DNA from: Pseudosporangium ferrugineum
GTDB taxonomy: Bacteria > Actinomycetota > Actinomycetes > Mycobacteriales > Micromonosporaceae
Length of the DNA stretch: 64,000 nucleotides
NCBI RefSeq assembly: GCF_003002065.1
Contig: NZ_PVZG01000001.1
Span: forward strand, 620,001 to 684,000
Direction of reading: 5' to 3'
The position numbers and the translations under genes are program-made. Of the stretch, positions 42,707 through 51,334 are shown in pieces. Under the pieces are notes generated by a model, which saw nothing but the letters and a program-made list of their open reading frames with translations, had not been told where the DNA came from and did no database searches. The stretch's first letter is position 1. Every line of letters starts with the position of its first letter.

Positions 42707-43146
42707 CGGGCCTGCCACACGATGTCGGGCGGCCGGACGCGGGCGCAGCGGGGGCCGCCGCGCTCGTCGGTCAGGCCGAGCCGCCCCACCAGCAGGCCGC
42801 CGTCGTCGTGGACGGTCCGGAGCACCGCCGTCGGCACGTCGCCGAACATCAGCTTGGCGCGGCGGAAGCCGTGGAAGAGCGTGCCGTGGACCGCGCCCCA
42901 GCTCAGGTAGAGGAAGCGGGCGCCCGGGCGGCCGTGGACGTACGGCCCGCCGACGTCGAGCAGCTCGTCGACCTCGCGGGACGTGATCTCGAACTCCCAG
43001 GCCACCTCCTCGGCGTCGGCGGGGAAGCGGTCGATGACCTCGTTCTTGCGCTGCACCCCGACCTGGACGTTGTCGCGGCGCAGGGCGTCGGCGCCGGGCC
43101 CGCCGCGGCGGCCGGGCAGGTCGTGTCCCTCGATCCGGATGTGCAC
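42703..43146 (-). CDS. DUF5990-like protein
   Basis: A 147-aa protein resembling actinobacterial DUF5990 (recalled from family appearance; not checked). It starts with IRIEGHDLPG, has VHVGVQ-like VQVGVQRKNEV and ends in DIVWQAR. GGPYVHGRPGARFLYLSWG (~65-83) is the most conserved-looking part. Beta-rich, with no membrane segment. GTG 43146 start. Its stop overlaps the helicase start. Function unknown. Confidence 0.65.
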   Translation of the reverse strand: MHIRIEGHDLPGRRGGPGADALRRDNVQVGVQRKNEVIDRFPADAEEVAWEFEITSREVDELLDVGGPYVHGRPGARFLYLSWGAVHGTLFHGFRRAKLMFGDVPTAVLRTVHDDGGLLVGRLGLTDERGGPRCARVRPPDIVWQAR

Positions 43147-43175
43147 GCCTGCACTCTAGAGCGGCCCCCTGACAT

Positions 43176-44411
43176 TCAGGCGTTGTCGCGGAGCCAGGCG
43201 TCGATCAGGCCGCCGAAGTGGCCCAGGAAACGCTCGTGCTCGTGGGGCGGGTACTGGGCGCGTACGGTCTCGGTGAGCAGGGAGCGGAAGTCGGGCGAGC
43301 CCACCCAGTCGTGGACCATCTCGTCGACGTGGGACAGGTGTTTCTCGCAGAATTCCTCGTACCGGGCCGTCTCGAAGTAGTCGTCCGCCAGCTTGCGGTA
43401 GAGGGCGAGCTTGTCGTCGTACGAAAGGGAAGGGTCGTCGGCGACGGCGAAGTAGGCCGACGAGTCCATGTCGAGCCGGGGTTTGCGGCCGGTGACCACG
43501 CAGTAGACGGTCCAGCGCAGCAGCGCCGCCATGGCCCACGGGAAGTAGTAGTGCAGCGACGTCACGGCCACGTCGGGGCACGCGTTGGCGTAGTCGATGG
43601 GGTGGACCTCGTCGCCCTTGACCAGCGATTCGCACGAGTTGAACTCCCAGCGGAAGAACGCGTTGACCACGCGGGAGATGGTGACGACCTCGTCGCCGGT
43701 CTTCGGGCTGAGGAAGTCGTGGTCGACGGCGTACCGCTCGTGCATGGGCAGCTCGGGGCGGAACTTCATGACCATCGTCTCGGGGCCGATGGTGAGGGAG
43801 CGGGCGAAGACGTCGTAGTCCTCGACCGCCGCCTGAAGGTGCATCAGCCGTTCCCCGGAGGCGTCGTACGCCGCGTGCAGCTCGTCCCGGTTCCGGATCT
43901 TGGAGACGCCGACCCAGGCGCCGCCGTCGTACGGCTTCATGAACATCGGGTAGCCCACGGACTCGGCCAGCGCCTCCAGGTCGAAGGGCTGGTTGTAGCG
44001 CGCGGAGGTGTAGGCGTACCGCGAGTTGTCCAGGGGGTTCTTGAACGGCACCAGCACCGTCTCGGGCACCTTGAGCCCGAGCCGCATCATCGCGCAGTAC
44101 GCCGCGTGCTTCTCCATCGACTGGAACGTGAACGGGCTGTTCAGCAGGTACACGTCGTCCATCAGCGCGATCTTCTTGAGCCACTCGCGCGGGTGGTAGT
44201 ACCAGTAGGCGAGCCGGTCGATGACCAGGTCGTGCCGCGGCGAGTCGCGCAGGTTGAAGGGTTCGATGGTGACGCGCACACTGCGGGTCCGATGGGTACG
44301 CCCGGAGCCGTCCGTGACCGCGCCGACCCGCCGCAGCAGCGCCTCGTACGCCCGAGGCCAGTCATCCTCGGTCCCCAGCAGCAGTCCGATGGTGTGCTCG
44401 ACGTCGGCCAT
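43176..44411 (-). CDS. ATP-grasp domain protein, substrate unknown
   Basis: A 411-aa protein with a glutathione-synthetase-type ATP-grasp fold. FMKPYDGGAWVGVSKI (~163-178) is the lysine and glycine-rich ATP loop, EDYDVFARSLTIGP then MVMKFRP continue the domain, and the start resembles a ligase (IGLLLGTEDDWP). Such enzymes join a carboxylate to an amine with ATP. AAGGAGG six bases upstream makes this one of the strongest ribosome sites in the window. It follows the esterase gene by 13 bases, so one transcript is likely. The product and substrate are unknown. Confidence 0.7.
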   Translation of the reverse strand: MADVEHTIGLLLGTEDDWPRAYEALLRRVGAVTDGSGRTHRTRSVRVTIEPFNLRDSPRHDLVIDRLAYWYYHPREWLKKIALMDDVYLLNSPFTFQSMEKHAAYCAMMRLGLKVPETVLVPFKNPLDNSRYAYTSARYNQPFDLEALAESVGYPMFMKPYDGGAWVGVSKIRNRDELHAAYDASGERLMHLQAAVEDYDVFARSLTIGPETMVMKFRPELPMHERYAVDHDFLSPKTGDEVVTISRVVNAFFRWEFNSCESLVKGDEVHPIDYANACPDVAVTSLHYYFPWAMAALLRWTVYCVVTGRKPRLDMDSSAYFAVADDPSLSYDDKLALYRKLADDYFETARYEEFCEKHLSHVDEMVHDWVGSPDFRSLLTETVRAQYPPHEHERFLGHFGGLIDAWLRDNA

Positions 44412-44424
44412 TGGCGCCTCCTTG

Positions 44425-45447
44425 CTAGTTGAACACCTTCTGCAGCAGCGCGGTGAGGTACGGGTCGAGCGAGTCCCGCCAGGCGGTCCAGTTGTGCGCG
44501 TCCGGCACCTCGTCGAAGGTCACGGCGTACCCCTGGTCGCCCAGGGCGCGGGCCATGTCCCGGTTGTTGGCCAGGTTCTCCTCCACCGTGCCGCAGGTGA
44601 GCGCGGCCGGCACGCCGGGGCCGTCGCCGGCCCGGACCACCTGCCCGGTGAACCGCACGATCCGCAGGTAGCGGCGGAAGCCGGACTCCTGCCGGTCGTG
44701 CCGCGGCCGGAAGAAGCTGCCGGACTGCAGGAAGAGGCCGGCGAAGGCCTCGGGGTGGCGGCGCTGGGCGTGCAGCATGGCGAGCGCGCCGAGGCTGGCG
44801 CCGACCCCGACCACCGGCCGGTCGGTGCCGAGCTCGGCAGCGATCCGCGGGAGCACGTCGCGGGCCAGGGCGCGGGCGTACGCCGGACTCGCCGAATACC
44901 ACTCGAGCCGTTCCCCGGGCGGCAGCAGCACCAGGTGGTACGGCGGCACCCGCCCGGCGCCGATCATGGCGGCGGTGTACCGGCCGAGCTCGCCGTACCG
45001 GTGGTAGTCGGGGCCGTCGTGGGCGACGACGACGCGGTCGGTGTCCTCCGGCGGCGACCAGATGCGGACCACCATCTCGCCACGGACGCCGGGCAGCGGC
45101 ACGTACACCTCACGCCGGCCGCCGGGGCTCTGCGGCAGGTGGAGCCAGCCGGGCTCGCGGTAACCGGGGCACTCGAGCACGGACGCGTCGCCGTGGCTGA
45201 GCGGGTTGTCGGGGTCGCTGACCGTCTCGCCCCCGCCGCCGGGGTGGCCGAGCGCGAGCCGGTATTCGAGGCGGTCCACGGCGGGGCGGGGCGCGCGCAG
45301 TTCCCAGGCCCGCAGGTCGTCGCGGTAGCGGAAGTCGCCGGTCAGGACGGACGACTCCAGGCGTACGGAAGCGAGCCGGCGGTCGTGGTCACGCAGCCGG
45401 AACCCGACCTCGGTGGTCGTGCACCACGCTCCGGCCACCGGTTCCAT
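44425..45447 (-). CDS. Alpha/beta hydrolase of the esterase D/enterochelin esterase type
   Basis: A 340-aa putative esterase. The N-terminal ~130 residues look like an enterochelin-esterase N domain (early beta sandwich with WELRAPRPAVDRLEYRLAL). The hydrolase part has VVAHDGPDYHR, the nucleophile in GVGASLGALA, and the His in DAHNWTAWR near the end. Enzymes of this type cut ester bonds in siderophores or deacylate glycans, so the natural substrate is not fixed. It is the upstream partner of the ATP-grasp gene. Confidence 0.83.
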   Translation of the reverse strand: MEPVAGAWCTTTEVGFRLRDHDRRLASVRLESSVLTGDFRYRDDLRAWELRAPRPAVDRLEYRLALGHPGGGGETVSDPDNPLSHGDASVLECPGYREPGWLHLPQSPGGRREVYVPLPGVRGEMVVRIWSPPEDTDRVVVAHDGPDYHRYGELGRYTAAMIGAGRVPPYHLVLLPPGERLEWYSASPAYARALARDVLPRIAAELGTDRPVVGVGASLGALAMLHAQRRHPEAFAGLFLQSGSFFRPRHDRQESGFRRYLRIVRFTGQVVRAGDGPGVPAALTCGTVEENLANNRDMARALGDQGYAVTFDEVPDAHNWTAWRDSLDPYLTALLQKVFN

Positions 45448-45475
45448 GACGGAACCTTAACCGCTCGCGGGCGGT

Positions 45476-45826
45476 TCAGGGCGTGTACGTCTGCCGGCCG
45501 GCCGGCGCGGCCGGCAGCCCGAACATCTCCGCGAGGCCGGTGACGCGCAGCTGGCGGTGCACGAACTCGCTGGGGTTGCGCAGCACGAACCGGGTGCCGG
45601 TCTCGCGCGCGGTGTTGTAGCCGGTGACCAGCGCGCCGACGCCCTGCGAATCCATGAACGTGACGTAGGTCAGATCGACGATCATGCTGGCCGGCCGGTC
45701 GGAGTGCAGGGTGCCGACGAGGGCTTCCCGGAGGGCGTCGACGGTGGCGGCGTCGAGGGTGCCGCGCACGTCGACCACGATGGCGCCGTCGGCCTGGCGC
45801 CGCGTGGTCATGACGGCCTCGCCCAT
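45476..45826 (-). CDS. STAS domain protein, anti-sigma factor antagonist type
   Basis: A 116-aa STAS-domain protein. The phospho-acceptor loop DSQGVG (S60) is intact, in VTFMDSQGVGALV. A short variable N-terminus leads into VVDVRGTLDAATVDALRE. ATG 45826 has AAGGTGG six bases upstream; a longer ORF to 45922 has no ribosome site. Antagonists of this type bind anti-sigma or STAS-coupled kinases in stress signalling. No partner is adjacent. Confidence 0.87.
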   Translation of the reverse strand: MGEAVMTTRRQADGAIVVDVRGTLDAATVDALREALVGTLHSDRPASMIVDLTYVTFMDSQGVGALVTGYNTARETGTRFVLRNPSEFVHRQLRVTGLAEMFGLPAAPAGRQTYTP

Positions 45827-46157
45827 GCGCCCCACCTTAAGATCCGCTCCGGTCGCTTCACGGTACAACGTCCGCCGTGTCCTCCGCAGGTTGCCGCGCA
45901 ACTGGGTGATCACGTCGGACACCCTGTCCGGCGGAGGTCACGGGTCAACTACCCATTGCCGCCACGATCGGCAAGCGGCGGAGGAAAGTTTCCCGCATAA
46001 CGCAGATCATCTTGCGGTATACGCAGGTGAAAGACACGGTGACACCGGGTGGTCATCGACGGGCGTCGTGATGTCGGGGCCGCTCACCCGGGCGCGGCCG
46101 GGTGTGGTGCCACCGCGGCGGACACGGCGCGGCCGCCGCCCCTGTGGAGGGTGGACT
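45827..46157 (+). other. 331-bp intergenic region, no gene found
   Basis: This region separates the STAS gene and the APC permease. It should hold promoters for both, but I recognise no convincing -35/-10 pair. The short AT-rich stretch around 45990-46030 is the best candidate. I saw no riboswitch fold that I could name. Confidence 0.4.
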
Positions 46158-47618
46158 ATGACAACGAGTTCCAGCCAGAAACCGGGCATCTTCGCGATCC
46201 GCGACGTCCGGTCGCTGATCACCGAGACCGCCGAGGAGGGCCACGGCCTGAAGAAGGCCGTCGGCTCCTGGCAGCTGACCGCGATGGGCGTCGGCGCGAT
46301 CATCGGCACCGGTATCTTCGTCGTCATCGGCGAGGGCGCCGGCGTGGCCGGTCCGGCGGTCATCCTGTCCTTCGTGCTGGCCGCCGTGGCCTGCGCGTTC
46401 TCCGCCCTGTCGTACGCCGAGCTCGCGTCGTCGATCCCGGTCTCCGGCAGCGCCTACACCTACACGTACGCCACGCTCGGCGAGATCGTCGCGTGGATCA
46501 TCGGATGGGACCTGATCCTCGAGTACGGCGTCAGCGTCGCCGCGATCGCGGTCGGCTGGGGCGGCAACCTCAACGCCTTCCTGGACGCCGCCTTCGGGTG
46601 GACGCTGCCCGACGCGATCGCCAAGTCGCCGGAGGACGGCGGCGTCTTCAACCTGCCGGCGGTCTTCATCGTGCTGGCCATCACGGCGCTCCTGGTCCGC
46701 GGGGTGACCGAGAGCGCCCGGGTCAACCTGGTCATGGTCGCGGTGAAGCTGGTCGTGCTGGCGTTCTTCATCGTGGTGGCGCTGTTCAACTTCGGCACCG
46801 GGAACTTCCAGCCGTTCGCCCCGGACGGCGTGGACGGGGTGACCGCGGCGGCGGCGATCATCTTCTTCGCGTACATCGGCTTCGACGCGGTCTCCACCGG
46901 CAGCGAGGAGGCCCGCAACCCGGCCAAGGACCTGCCCCGGGCGATCATCGGCTCGCTGGTCATCTGCACGATCTTCTACGTGCTGACGGCGCTGGGCGCG
47001 ATCGGCATCGCCAGCCCGCAGCAGCTCGAGGACAGCGACGCGCCGCTGGCCGCGGCCCTCGATCAGGGCGCGGGCATCAGCTGGGCGGCCGGCATCCTGG
47101 CGCTGGGCGCGGTCGTCGCGATCACCAGCGTCGTCCTGGTCATCATGTACGGCCAGACCCGCATCTTCTTCGCCATGTGCCGCGACGGCCTGCTCCCGCG
47201 GCGGCTCGCCACGGTCAACCAGCGGTACGGCACCCCGGCCCGGCTCACCATCGGCCTCGGCGTCCTCATCGCGATCCTGGCGGCCCTGGTCCCGCTCTCG
47301 GAGATCGTCAAGCTCGTCAACATCGGTACGCTCTTCGCGTTCGTGCTGGTCAACATCGGCGTGATCGTGCTGCGGCGGACGCGGCCGGAGATGCCCCGCC
47401 CGTACCGGGTGCCGTGGTCGCCGGTGCTGCCGATCCTGGGCGTCCTGTTCGCCGTCTACCTGATGAGTGACCTGCCGCTCGACACCTGGATCCGGTTCGT
47501 GGTCTGGCTGGTCGTCGGCATGCTCATCTACTTCCTGTACGGCTACCGCAACTCCCGGCTGCGTCGTGAGCACACCGACGGCACGCCCGGCTGGGCCCGG
47601 GAGGACGAGCAGTCATGA
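46158..47618 (+). CDS. APC family amino acid permease
   Basis: A 486-aa polytopic permease of the amino acid-polyamine-organocation superfamily with about 12-13 membrane helices. LTAMGVGAIIGTGIFVVIGEG (helix 1) carries the family GIG-type motif that binds the substrate amino group, and AYTYTYATLGE and FFAYIGFDAVSTGSEEARNP are further hallmarks. The type resembles CAT/YfnA-like cationic amino acid transporters. GGAGG sits 7 bases before the ATG at 46158. The stop overlaps the Usp start (ATGA), an arrangement known for transporter/Usp pairs. Confidence 0.92.
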   Translation: MTTSSSQKPGIFAIRDVRSLITETAEEGHGLKKAVGSWQLTAMGVGAIIGTGIFVVIGEGAGVAGPAVILSFVLAAVACAFSALSYAELASSIPVSGSAYTYTYATLGEIVAWIIGWDLILEYGVSVAAIAVGWGGNLNAFLDAAFGWTLPDAIAKSPEDGGVFNLPAVFIVLAITALLVRGVTESARVNLVMVAVKLVVLAFFIVVALFNFGTGNFQPFAPDGVDGVTAAAAIIFFAYIGFDAVSTGSEEARNPAKDLPRAIIGSLVICTIFYVLTALGAIGIASPQQLEDSDAPLAAALDQGAGISWAAGILALGAVVAITSVVLVIMYGQTRIFFAMCRDGLLPRRLATVNQRYGTPARLTIGLGVLIAILAALVPLSEIVKLVNIGTLFAFVLVNIGVIVLRRTRPEMPRPYRVPWSPVLPILGVLFAVYLMSDLPLDTWIRFVVWLVVGMLIYFLYGYRNSRLRREHTDGTPGWAREDEQS

Positions 47619-48484
47619 CGTCACCGGTGATCGTGGGGGTGGACGGCGGTCCGTCCGCCGAGGACGCCGTGGTGCTGGGCCGGTGGGCCGCGTCGGTGCT
47701 CGGCGCCCGGCTGGTCGTCGCGGTGGTGCATCCGGCGCCGTCCGCGCTGGGGTCCGGCCGGGTCGACGCGGAGTGGGTCGCGGACCGGCACCGGGCGGCG
47801 GCGGCCGTGCTCGACGGCGCCCGCACGCTGCTCGCCGGCGCGCCCTGCGAGGTCGAGTACCGCACGGTGGCCTCGACCTCGGCCGCGCACGGGCTGCACG
47901 ACCTGGCCGAGGAGCTGGACGCGGAGGTCATCGTGGTCGGCTCGGGGCGGGCGGGCCCGCGCCACCGGCTCTTCGCCGGCAGCACGGCCGACCGGCTCCT
48001 GGCCGGCAGCATGTGCCCGGTGGCGGTCGCGCCGTCGGGGATGGAGGTGCCGCCCGGCTCGGTGGGCCGCATCGGCGTCGCGTACGTGGACACCCCGGAC
48101 GGCCGGGCGGCGCTGGCCGGTGCCGCGCGGCTGGCGGCCCGTACCGGCAGCGCGATCCGGCTGCTCACGGTGGTGGCGGACGCGGACGCGACCCTGCCGT
48201 TCCTGGTCGGGCAGGACGCCGAGCAGGCGTTCCTGGAGACCGCGCGGGAGACGTACGAGCAGTCGCTGACCACCGCGGCGGAGTCGGTGCCGGACGTGAC
48301 GGTGGACTGGAAGGTCCTGGTCGGCGACGTGGTCGACCAGCTCGCCGAGCTCGAGGACGTGGACGTGCTGTTCTGCGGTTCCCGCGGGTACGGCCCGGCC
48401 CGGCGGGTGCTGCTCGGCGGCGTGTCGGCGCGGCTGGTCCGCCGCGCCCGGCGCCCGGTGGTGGTGGTGCCCCGCAGCGGCTGA
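47615..48484 (+). CDS. Universal stress protein, two Usp domains
   Basis: A 289-aa protein with two tandem Usp domains (~1-140 and ~145-288). The first has an ATP-type glycine pattern IIVVGSGRAGPRHRLFAG-S; the second has CGSRGYGPARRVLLGGVS. The ATP loops are close to G-x2-G-x9-G-S/T, so nucleotide binding is likely. It is translationally coupled to the APC permease and may regulate its activity (inference). A strong hairpin follows. Confidence 0.92.
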   Translation: MTSPVIVGVDGGPSAEDAVVLGRWAASVLGARLVVAVVHPAPSALGSGRVDAEWVADRHRAAAAVLDGARTLLAGAPCEVEYRTVASTSAAHGLHDLAEELDAEVIVVGSGRAGPRHRLFAGSTADRLLAGSMCPVAVAPSGMEVPPGSVGRIGVAYVDTPDGRAALAGAARLAARTGSAIRLLTVVADADATLPFLVGQDAEQAFLETARETYEQSLTTAAESVPDVTVDWKVLVGDVVDQLAELEDVDVLFCGSRGYGPARRVLLGGVSARLVRRARRPVVVVPRSG

Positions 48485-48493
48485 CCGCCCGGT

Positions 48494-48522
48494 CCCGCCC
48501 GCGGGCCGCTCCCGCGGGCGGG
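48494..48522. terminator. Strong hairpin between convergent Usp and kinase genes
   Basis: A perfect 12-bp stem CCCGCCCGCGGG (48494-48505) pairs with 48511-48522, loop of five bases. It lies in the 39-base gap between the convergent Usp and kinase stops. It can end both transcripts. Confidence 0.7.
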
Positions 48523-48523
48523 G

Positions 48524-49492
48524 TCAGGCCCGGTGGCGTCCGGGCCGTTCCTGGTACGCCGTCGCGTCGTCGCCCGGCAGCGCCATGTCGGTGGCCGCCT
48601 CGGCGGCACGCGGGTCCCACGGCGACACCTTCGGCACCCGGGTGCCCAGGTCGGCCAGGGGCACGTACACGCGGGCGTCCACGGCCTCGGCGAGCAGCAG
48701 GGCGGCGACCAGCGCGGTGGGCCGCTCGGCCGGATCGCGGTGCAGGCAGCGCGAGCACAGGTCGAGCACCTCGGGGGCCAGCCCGTCGATGGCCGGCAGC
48801 GGGTCCGGGTCGGTGAAGCGCTGGGCGCGGACGAGCTCGGTGCCGGACGCGGCCTGCCACGGCAACCGGCCGGACAGGCAGTGGTAGAGCAGCACGCCCA
48901 GCGAGTACATGTCGGAGGCCGGGGTCGCCGGCACCCCGTCGAACCGTTCCGGGGCGACGTACGCGGGCGTTCCCATGACCGGCCCGTCCGGGTCCGGGTC
49001 GTGGCTGCCGGCCGCGGCCGCGATGCCGAAGTCGAGGACCTTGGCGCCGGACGGGGTGAGCATGATGTTGGCCGGCTTGATGTCGCGGTGCACGACATGC
49101 TCGGCGTGGGCGGCGGCCAGGGCGGCGGCGACCTCGGCGCAGACGCGTACGGCGATGCGCCAGTCGAGCCGCCCCCCGGCGAGATGTTCCATGAGGGTCT
49201 GCCCGTCGACCAGCTCCATGACGATGTACGGCACCTCGCGGTCCGGCGCCGGGCTGGTGCCGAAGTCGTGCACGTTGGCGACGTTGGGGTGGGCGAGCCG
49301 GGCCGCCGACCGGGCCTCGGTGCGGACGAGGTCGACCCCGTTGCCGTCACCCAGCGTGCCCTCGACCGCGGGCGCCATGATCTTCACCGCGACGGGCCGG
49401 TCGAGCACCCGGTCGTGGCCGCGCCACACCTCGGACATCCCGCCGATCCCGATGCGCTGTACGAGCTGGTACCGCCCGCCGAGCGTGCGCAT
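48524..49492 (-). CDS. Serine/threonine protein kinase (soluble)
   Basis: A 322-aa Hanks-type kinase. The glycine loop is GIGGMSEV (15-22), the ATP lysine is in VAVKIM (K37), and HRDIKPAN, DFG and the YVAPERF helix are all present, so it should be active. There is no transmembrane helix or PASTA domain, and the C-terminal tail is short and acidic/Pro-rich. ATG 49492 is used; upstream sequence is unrelated. Possible substrates in this window include the Thr-rich motifs of the polysaccharide membrane protein (58243-60729), purely as a suggestion. Confidence 0.94.
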   Translation of the reverse strand: MRTLGGRYQLVQRIGIGGMSEVWRGHDRVLDRPVAVKIMAPAVEGTLGDGNGVDLVRTEARSAARLAHPNVANVHDFGTSPAPDREVPYIVMELVDGQTLMEHLAGGRLDWRIAVRVCAEVAAALAAAHAEHVVHRDIKPANIMLTPSGAKVLDFGIAAAAGSHDPDPDGPVMGTPAYVAPERFDGVPATPASDMYSLGVLLYHCLSGRLPWQAASGTELVRAQRFTDPDPLPAIDGLAPEVLDLCSRCLHRDPAERPTALVAALLLAEAVDARVYVPLADLGTRVPKVSPWDPRAAEAATDMALPGDDATAYQERPGRHRA

Positions 49493-49582
49493 CGGCCAAC
49501 CCCCAATGGTTCCTCGCGCGGCGCCCGCCCGCGCCGCGATGCCCGCCTCGTTACCCCCGGCGCGGACAGCACAAACTCGATC

Positions 49583-49765
49583 TTGCCGGGGGTGGTCGCG
49601 GCCCGCGCCCTCACCCTCAGCGAGACCGGCGTGGCAGCCCTGGGCGCGGCAGTCAGCACCGCCACCCGGACCGAGCAGGCTGCGCTGTCGGCGGTCGAAC
49701 CCGACGACCTGCGGGCCGTTCACCGGGCCATGCGCAGCCTGCTGTCGGCCCTTGCCGACGGCTGA
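49583..49765 (+). pseudogene. Remnant of a MarR-family regulator C-terminus
   Basis: The stretch LPGVVAARALTLSETGVAAL, followed by RTEQAALSAVEPDDLRAVHR and a helical end to ADG, closely resembles the wing/dimerisation part of MarR proteins and ends with a normal stop. No upstream frame provides the winged helix, since the sequence before 49583 is unrelated. It is a partial relic. The rest of the gap 49493-49948 shows no gene; a minus-strand frame ending at 49813 has HVVGVGAGRWRELAV, which may be another relic but cannot be assigned. Confidence 0.55.
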
Positions 49766-49948
49766 CCTTCCGCCGCCCGGTGTTGCACAGCAGGCCGGAC
49801 GCCTGCCGGGGGTCAGGAGGTGAGGACGGCCAACTCCCGCCACCGGCCCGCGCCGACGCCGACGACATGCAGGCAGACGTGGCCGGCTCCGACCCGGTGG
49901 TGAGCGCGCACGCGGGCGGGCCCACCTGGACGCTCCGGCCCGCCCGGG

Positions 49949-50827
49949 TCAGCGTGGCGCCGCCGGGCGGCGGTCCGCGTCCGGCAGGGCCTGAGCCTCG
50001 ACCACGATCAGGGGGTCAAGGTCGGCGCCGGTGCCGACCCGGTGGGAGACGGTGGCGGCGACGCGGCGGGTGAGGATGCGGCGCAGGCCGGTGGGGCTCA
50101 GGGCGGCGAGGGTGAGGCGGCCGGCCCGGCGGTGGGCGGCGGCGCGGGCGGCGACGGCGGGGGCGATGGCCGGGAAGTCCATGTACACGGCGCGGTTCTC
50201 CGGTGAGCCCAGGTAGGCGAAGGGGCCGGAGCCGGCCAGCGGCCGCAGGGGCGTACCCATCAGGGCGATGTTGCGGTGGGCCCCGCGGTCCAGCATGGAC
50301 ACGGCGTGGCGGACGCCGCGGCGGCGGCCCTCGACCAGGAACGTGCGGTAGAGCAGGGAGCTGACGACGAGGCCGGAGCGCCCGCCACGGTACCCGGGCA
50401 GCACGGCCAGCGTCGCGCAGTCCCAGATCAGGCCGCCGTCCATGCCGTGCGCGGCGAGGATGGTCGCGACGTCGGCGCCGATGTACCGGGGGGCGTCGTC
50501 GATGGTCTTGACGCCCCGGCCGGTGCCGCCGATCATCCGGGCCACCCCGGCCGGCACGCCCCGCCGCCGGTCCAGGACCACGAAGAACAGGCTGGTCGCC
50601 TCGTACGGGCCGTACTCGGCGGCCATCACCGCCGCGTCGTTGCCGAACGTGCTCTCGAACACCTGCCGCTCGAGCGCCCGCCCCACCCCGGCGAGCGGGG
50701 AGTCCGGACCGGCGACCACGCTGATGAAGCGCCCGCGCGGCGCCGGGTGCGCGGCGAGGAACTCCCCGGCGATCCGGCGGGCCTCGGCCGGGCCGAGGTC
50801 GTAGCGGGCGCGGGTCGCGGCGGCCAT
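49949..50827 (-). CDS. GNAT-fold acyltransferase-like protein, distantly LuxI/FeeM-like
   Basis: A 292-aa protein I cannot assign with confidence. The middle (~60-220) looks like a GNAT/autoinducer-synthase fold: VFESTFGNDAAVMAAEYGPY, FFVVLDRRRGVPAGVARMI, then IWDCATLAVLPGYRGG and YRTFLVEGRRRGVRHAV. The R-x-V-F, D-R-x-x-G-x-P and G-x-x-R steps recall acyl-homoserine-lactone or N-acyl amino acid synthases, but sequence identity is low. A basic C-terminal extension has RRAGRLTLAALSPTGLRRI. It starts one base from the end of the SAM-decarboxylase-like gene (TGATG), a tight operon. Function is unknown. Confidence 0.55.
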   Translation of the reverse strand: MAAATRARYDLGPAEARRIAGEFLAAHPAPRGRFISVVAGPDSPLAGVGRALERQVFESTFGNDAAVMAAEYGPYEATSLFFVVLDRRRGVPAGVARMIGGTGRGVKTIDDAPRYIGADVATILAAHGMDGGLIWDCATLAVLPGYRGGRSGLVVSSLLYRTFLVEGRRRGVRHAVSMLDRGAHRNIALMGTPLRPLAGSGPFAYLGSPENRAVYMDFPAIAPAVAARAAAHRRAGRLTLAALSPTGLRRILTRRVAATVSHRVGTGADLDPLIVVEAQALPDADRRPAAPR

Positions 50828-51177
50828 CAGAACTCCTTCGCGACGATCTCGGTGGTGCGGAAATACGCGCGGGTGAAGTCGAGGACCGTGCGGGGGTCGA
50901 ATGCCTTGCACGTGTAGATGTCCACGCTGAAGAACGAGATCGGGCGCTCCCACGAGTAGAAGTGGGCGCCGGAGGTCTCCCAGTGGATCCAGCCGGCCCA
51001 GCCGTACAGCTCGCTGACGTGGGTCACCGGCTCGATGATCGTGATCATGTCGGTGACGTCGGAGAGCCGCCGCAGGTAGTCCCGGATGTGCGCGTCGGCG
51101 ATCACGAACGTCGGGTACCCCTCGACGACCATCCGCTGACGGGTGATGGCCGGGGCGAGGTCCTTGAAGTCCAGCAT
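50827..51177 (-). CDS. SAM decarboxylase-like small protein (SpeD superfamily)
   Basis: A 116-aa protein resembling the small pyruvoyl-dependent S-adenosylmethionine decarboxylases. FSVDIYTCKAFDP (~84-94) matches the conserved D-I/V-F-T-C strand of SpeD, and the preceding TSGAHFYSW aligns Ser69 with the position that becomes the pyruvoyl group. The proton-donor His five residues later is Tyr74 here, while a His lies three residues on (H72); the Cys aligned to the SpeD Cys is C90. Activity is therefore uncertain. AAGGAAG precedes the ATG. No spermidine synthase is present nearby, and the coupled partner is the acyltransferase-like gene. Confidence 0.6.
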   Translation of the reverse strand: MLDFKDLAPAITRQRMVVEGYPTFVIADAHIRDYLRRLSDVTDMITIIEPVTHVSELYGWAGWIHWETSGAHFYSWERPISFFSVDIYTCKAFDPRTVLDFTRAYFRTTEIVAKEF

Positions 51178-51334
51178 GCGCTTCCTTACTGAGAGTCATC
51201 CGGTGCGGTTACGGAGAGTCCGCTTCGCGACCTTGGTCTGCGTTGTCCGCCTCGTACCAAATGTAGCCCGACATTACGCAGCGTCAACCCCCGGAGCGGA
51301 AAGATCACGCACCGTCGGACGATGTCGGGGCCGG

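Noticed and set aside
39188..42910. 1240-aa plus-strand ORF
   Set aside because: It is the antisense shadow of the SNF2 helicase; its product is Arg/Gln/Gly-rich and lacks domains.
45897..46157. Riboswitch ahead of the APC permease
   Set aside because: GC-rich helices are possible but I could not match any known aptamer core.
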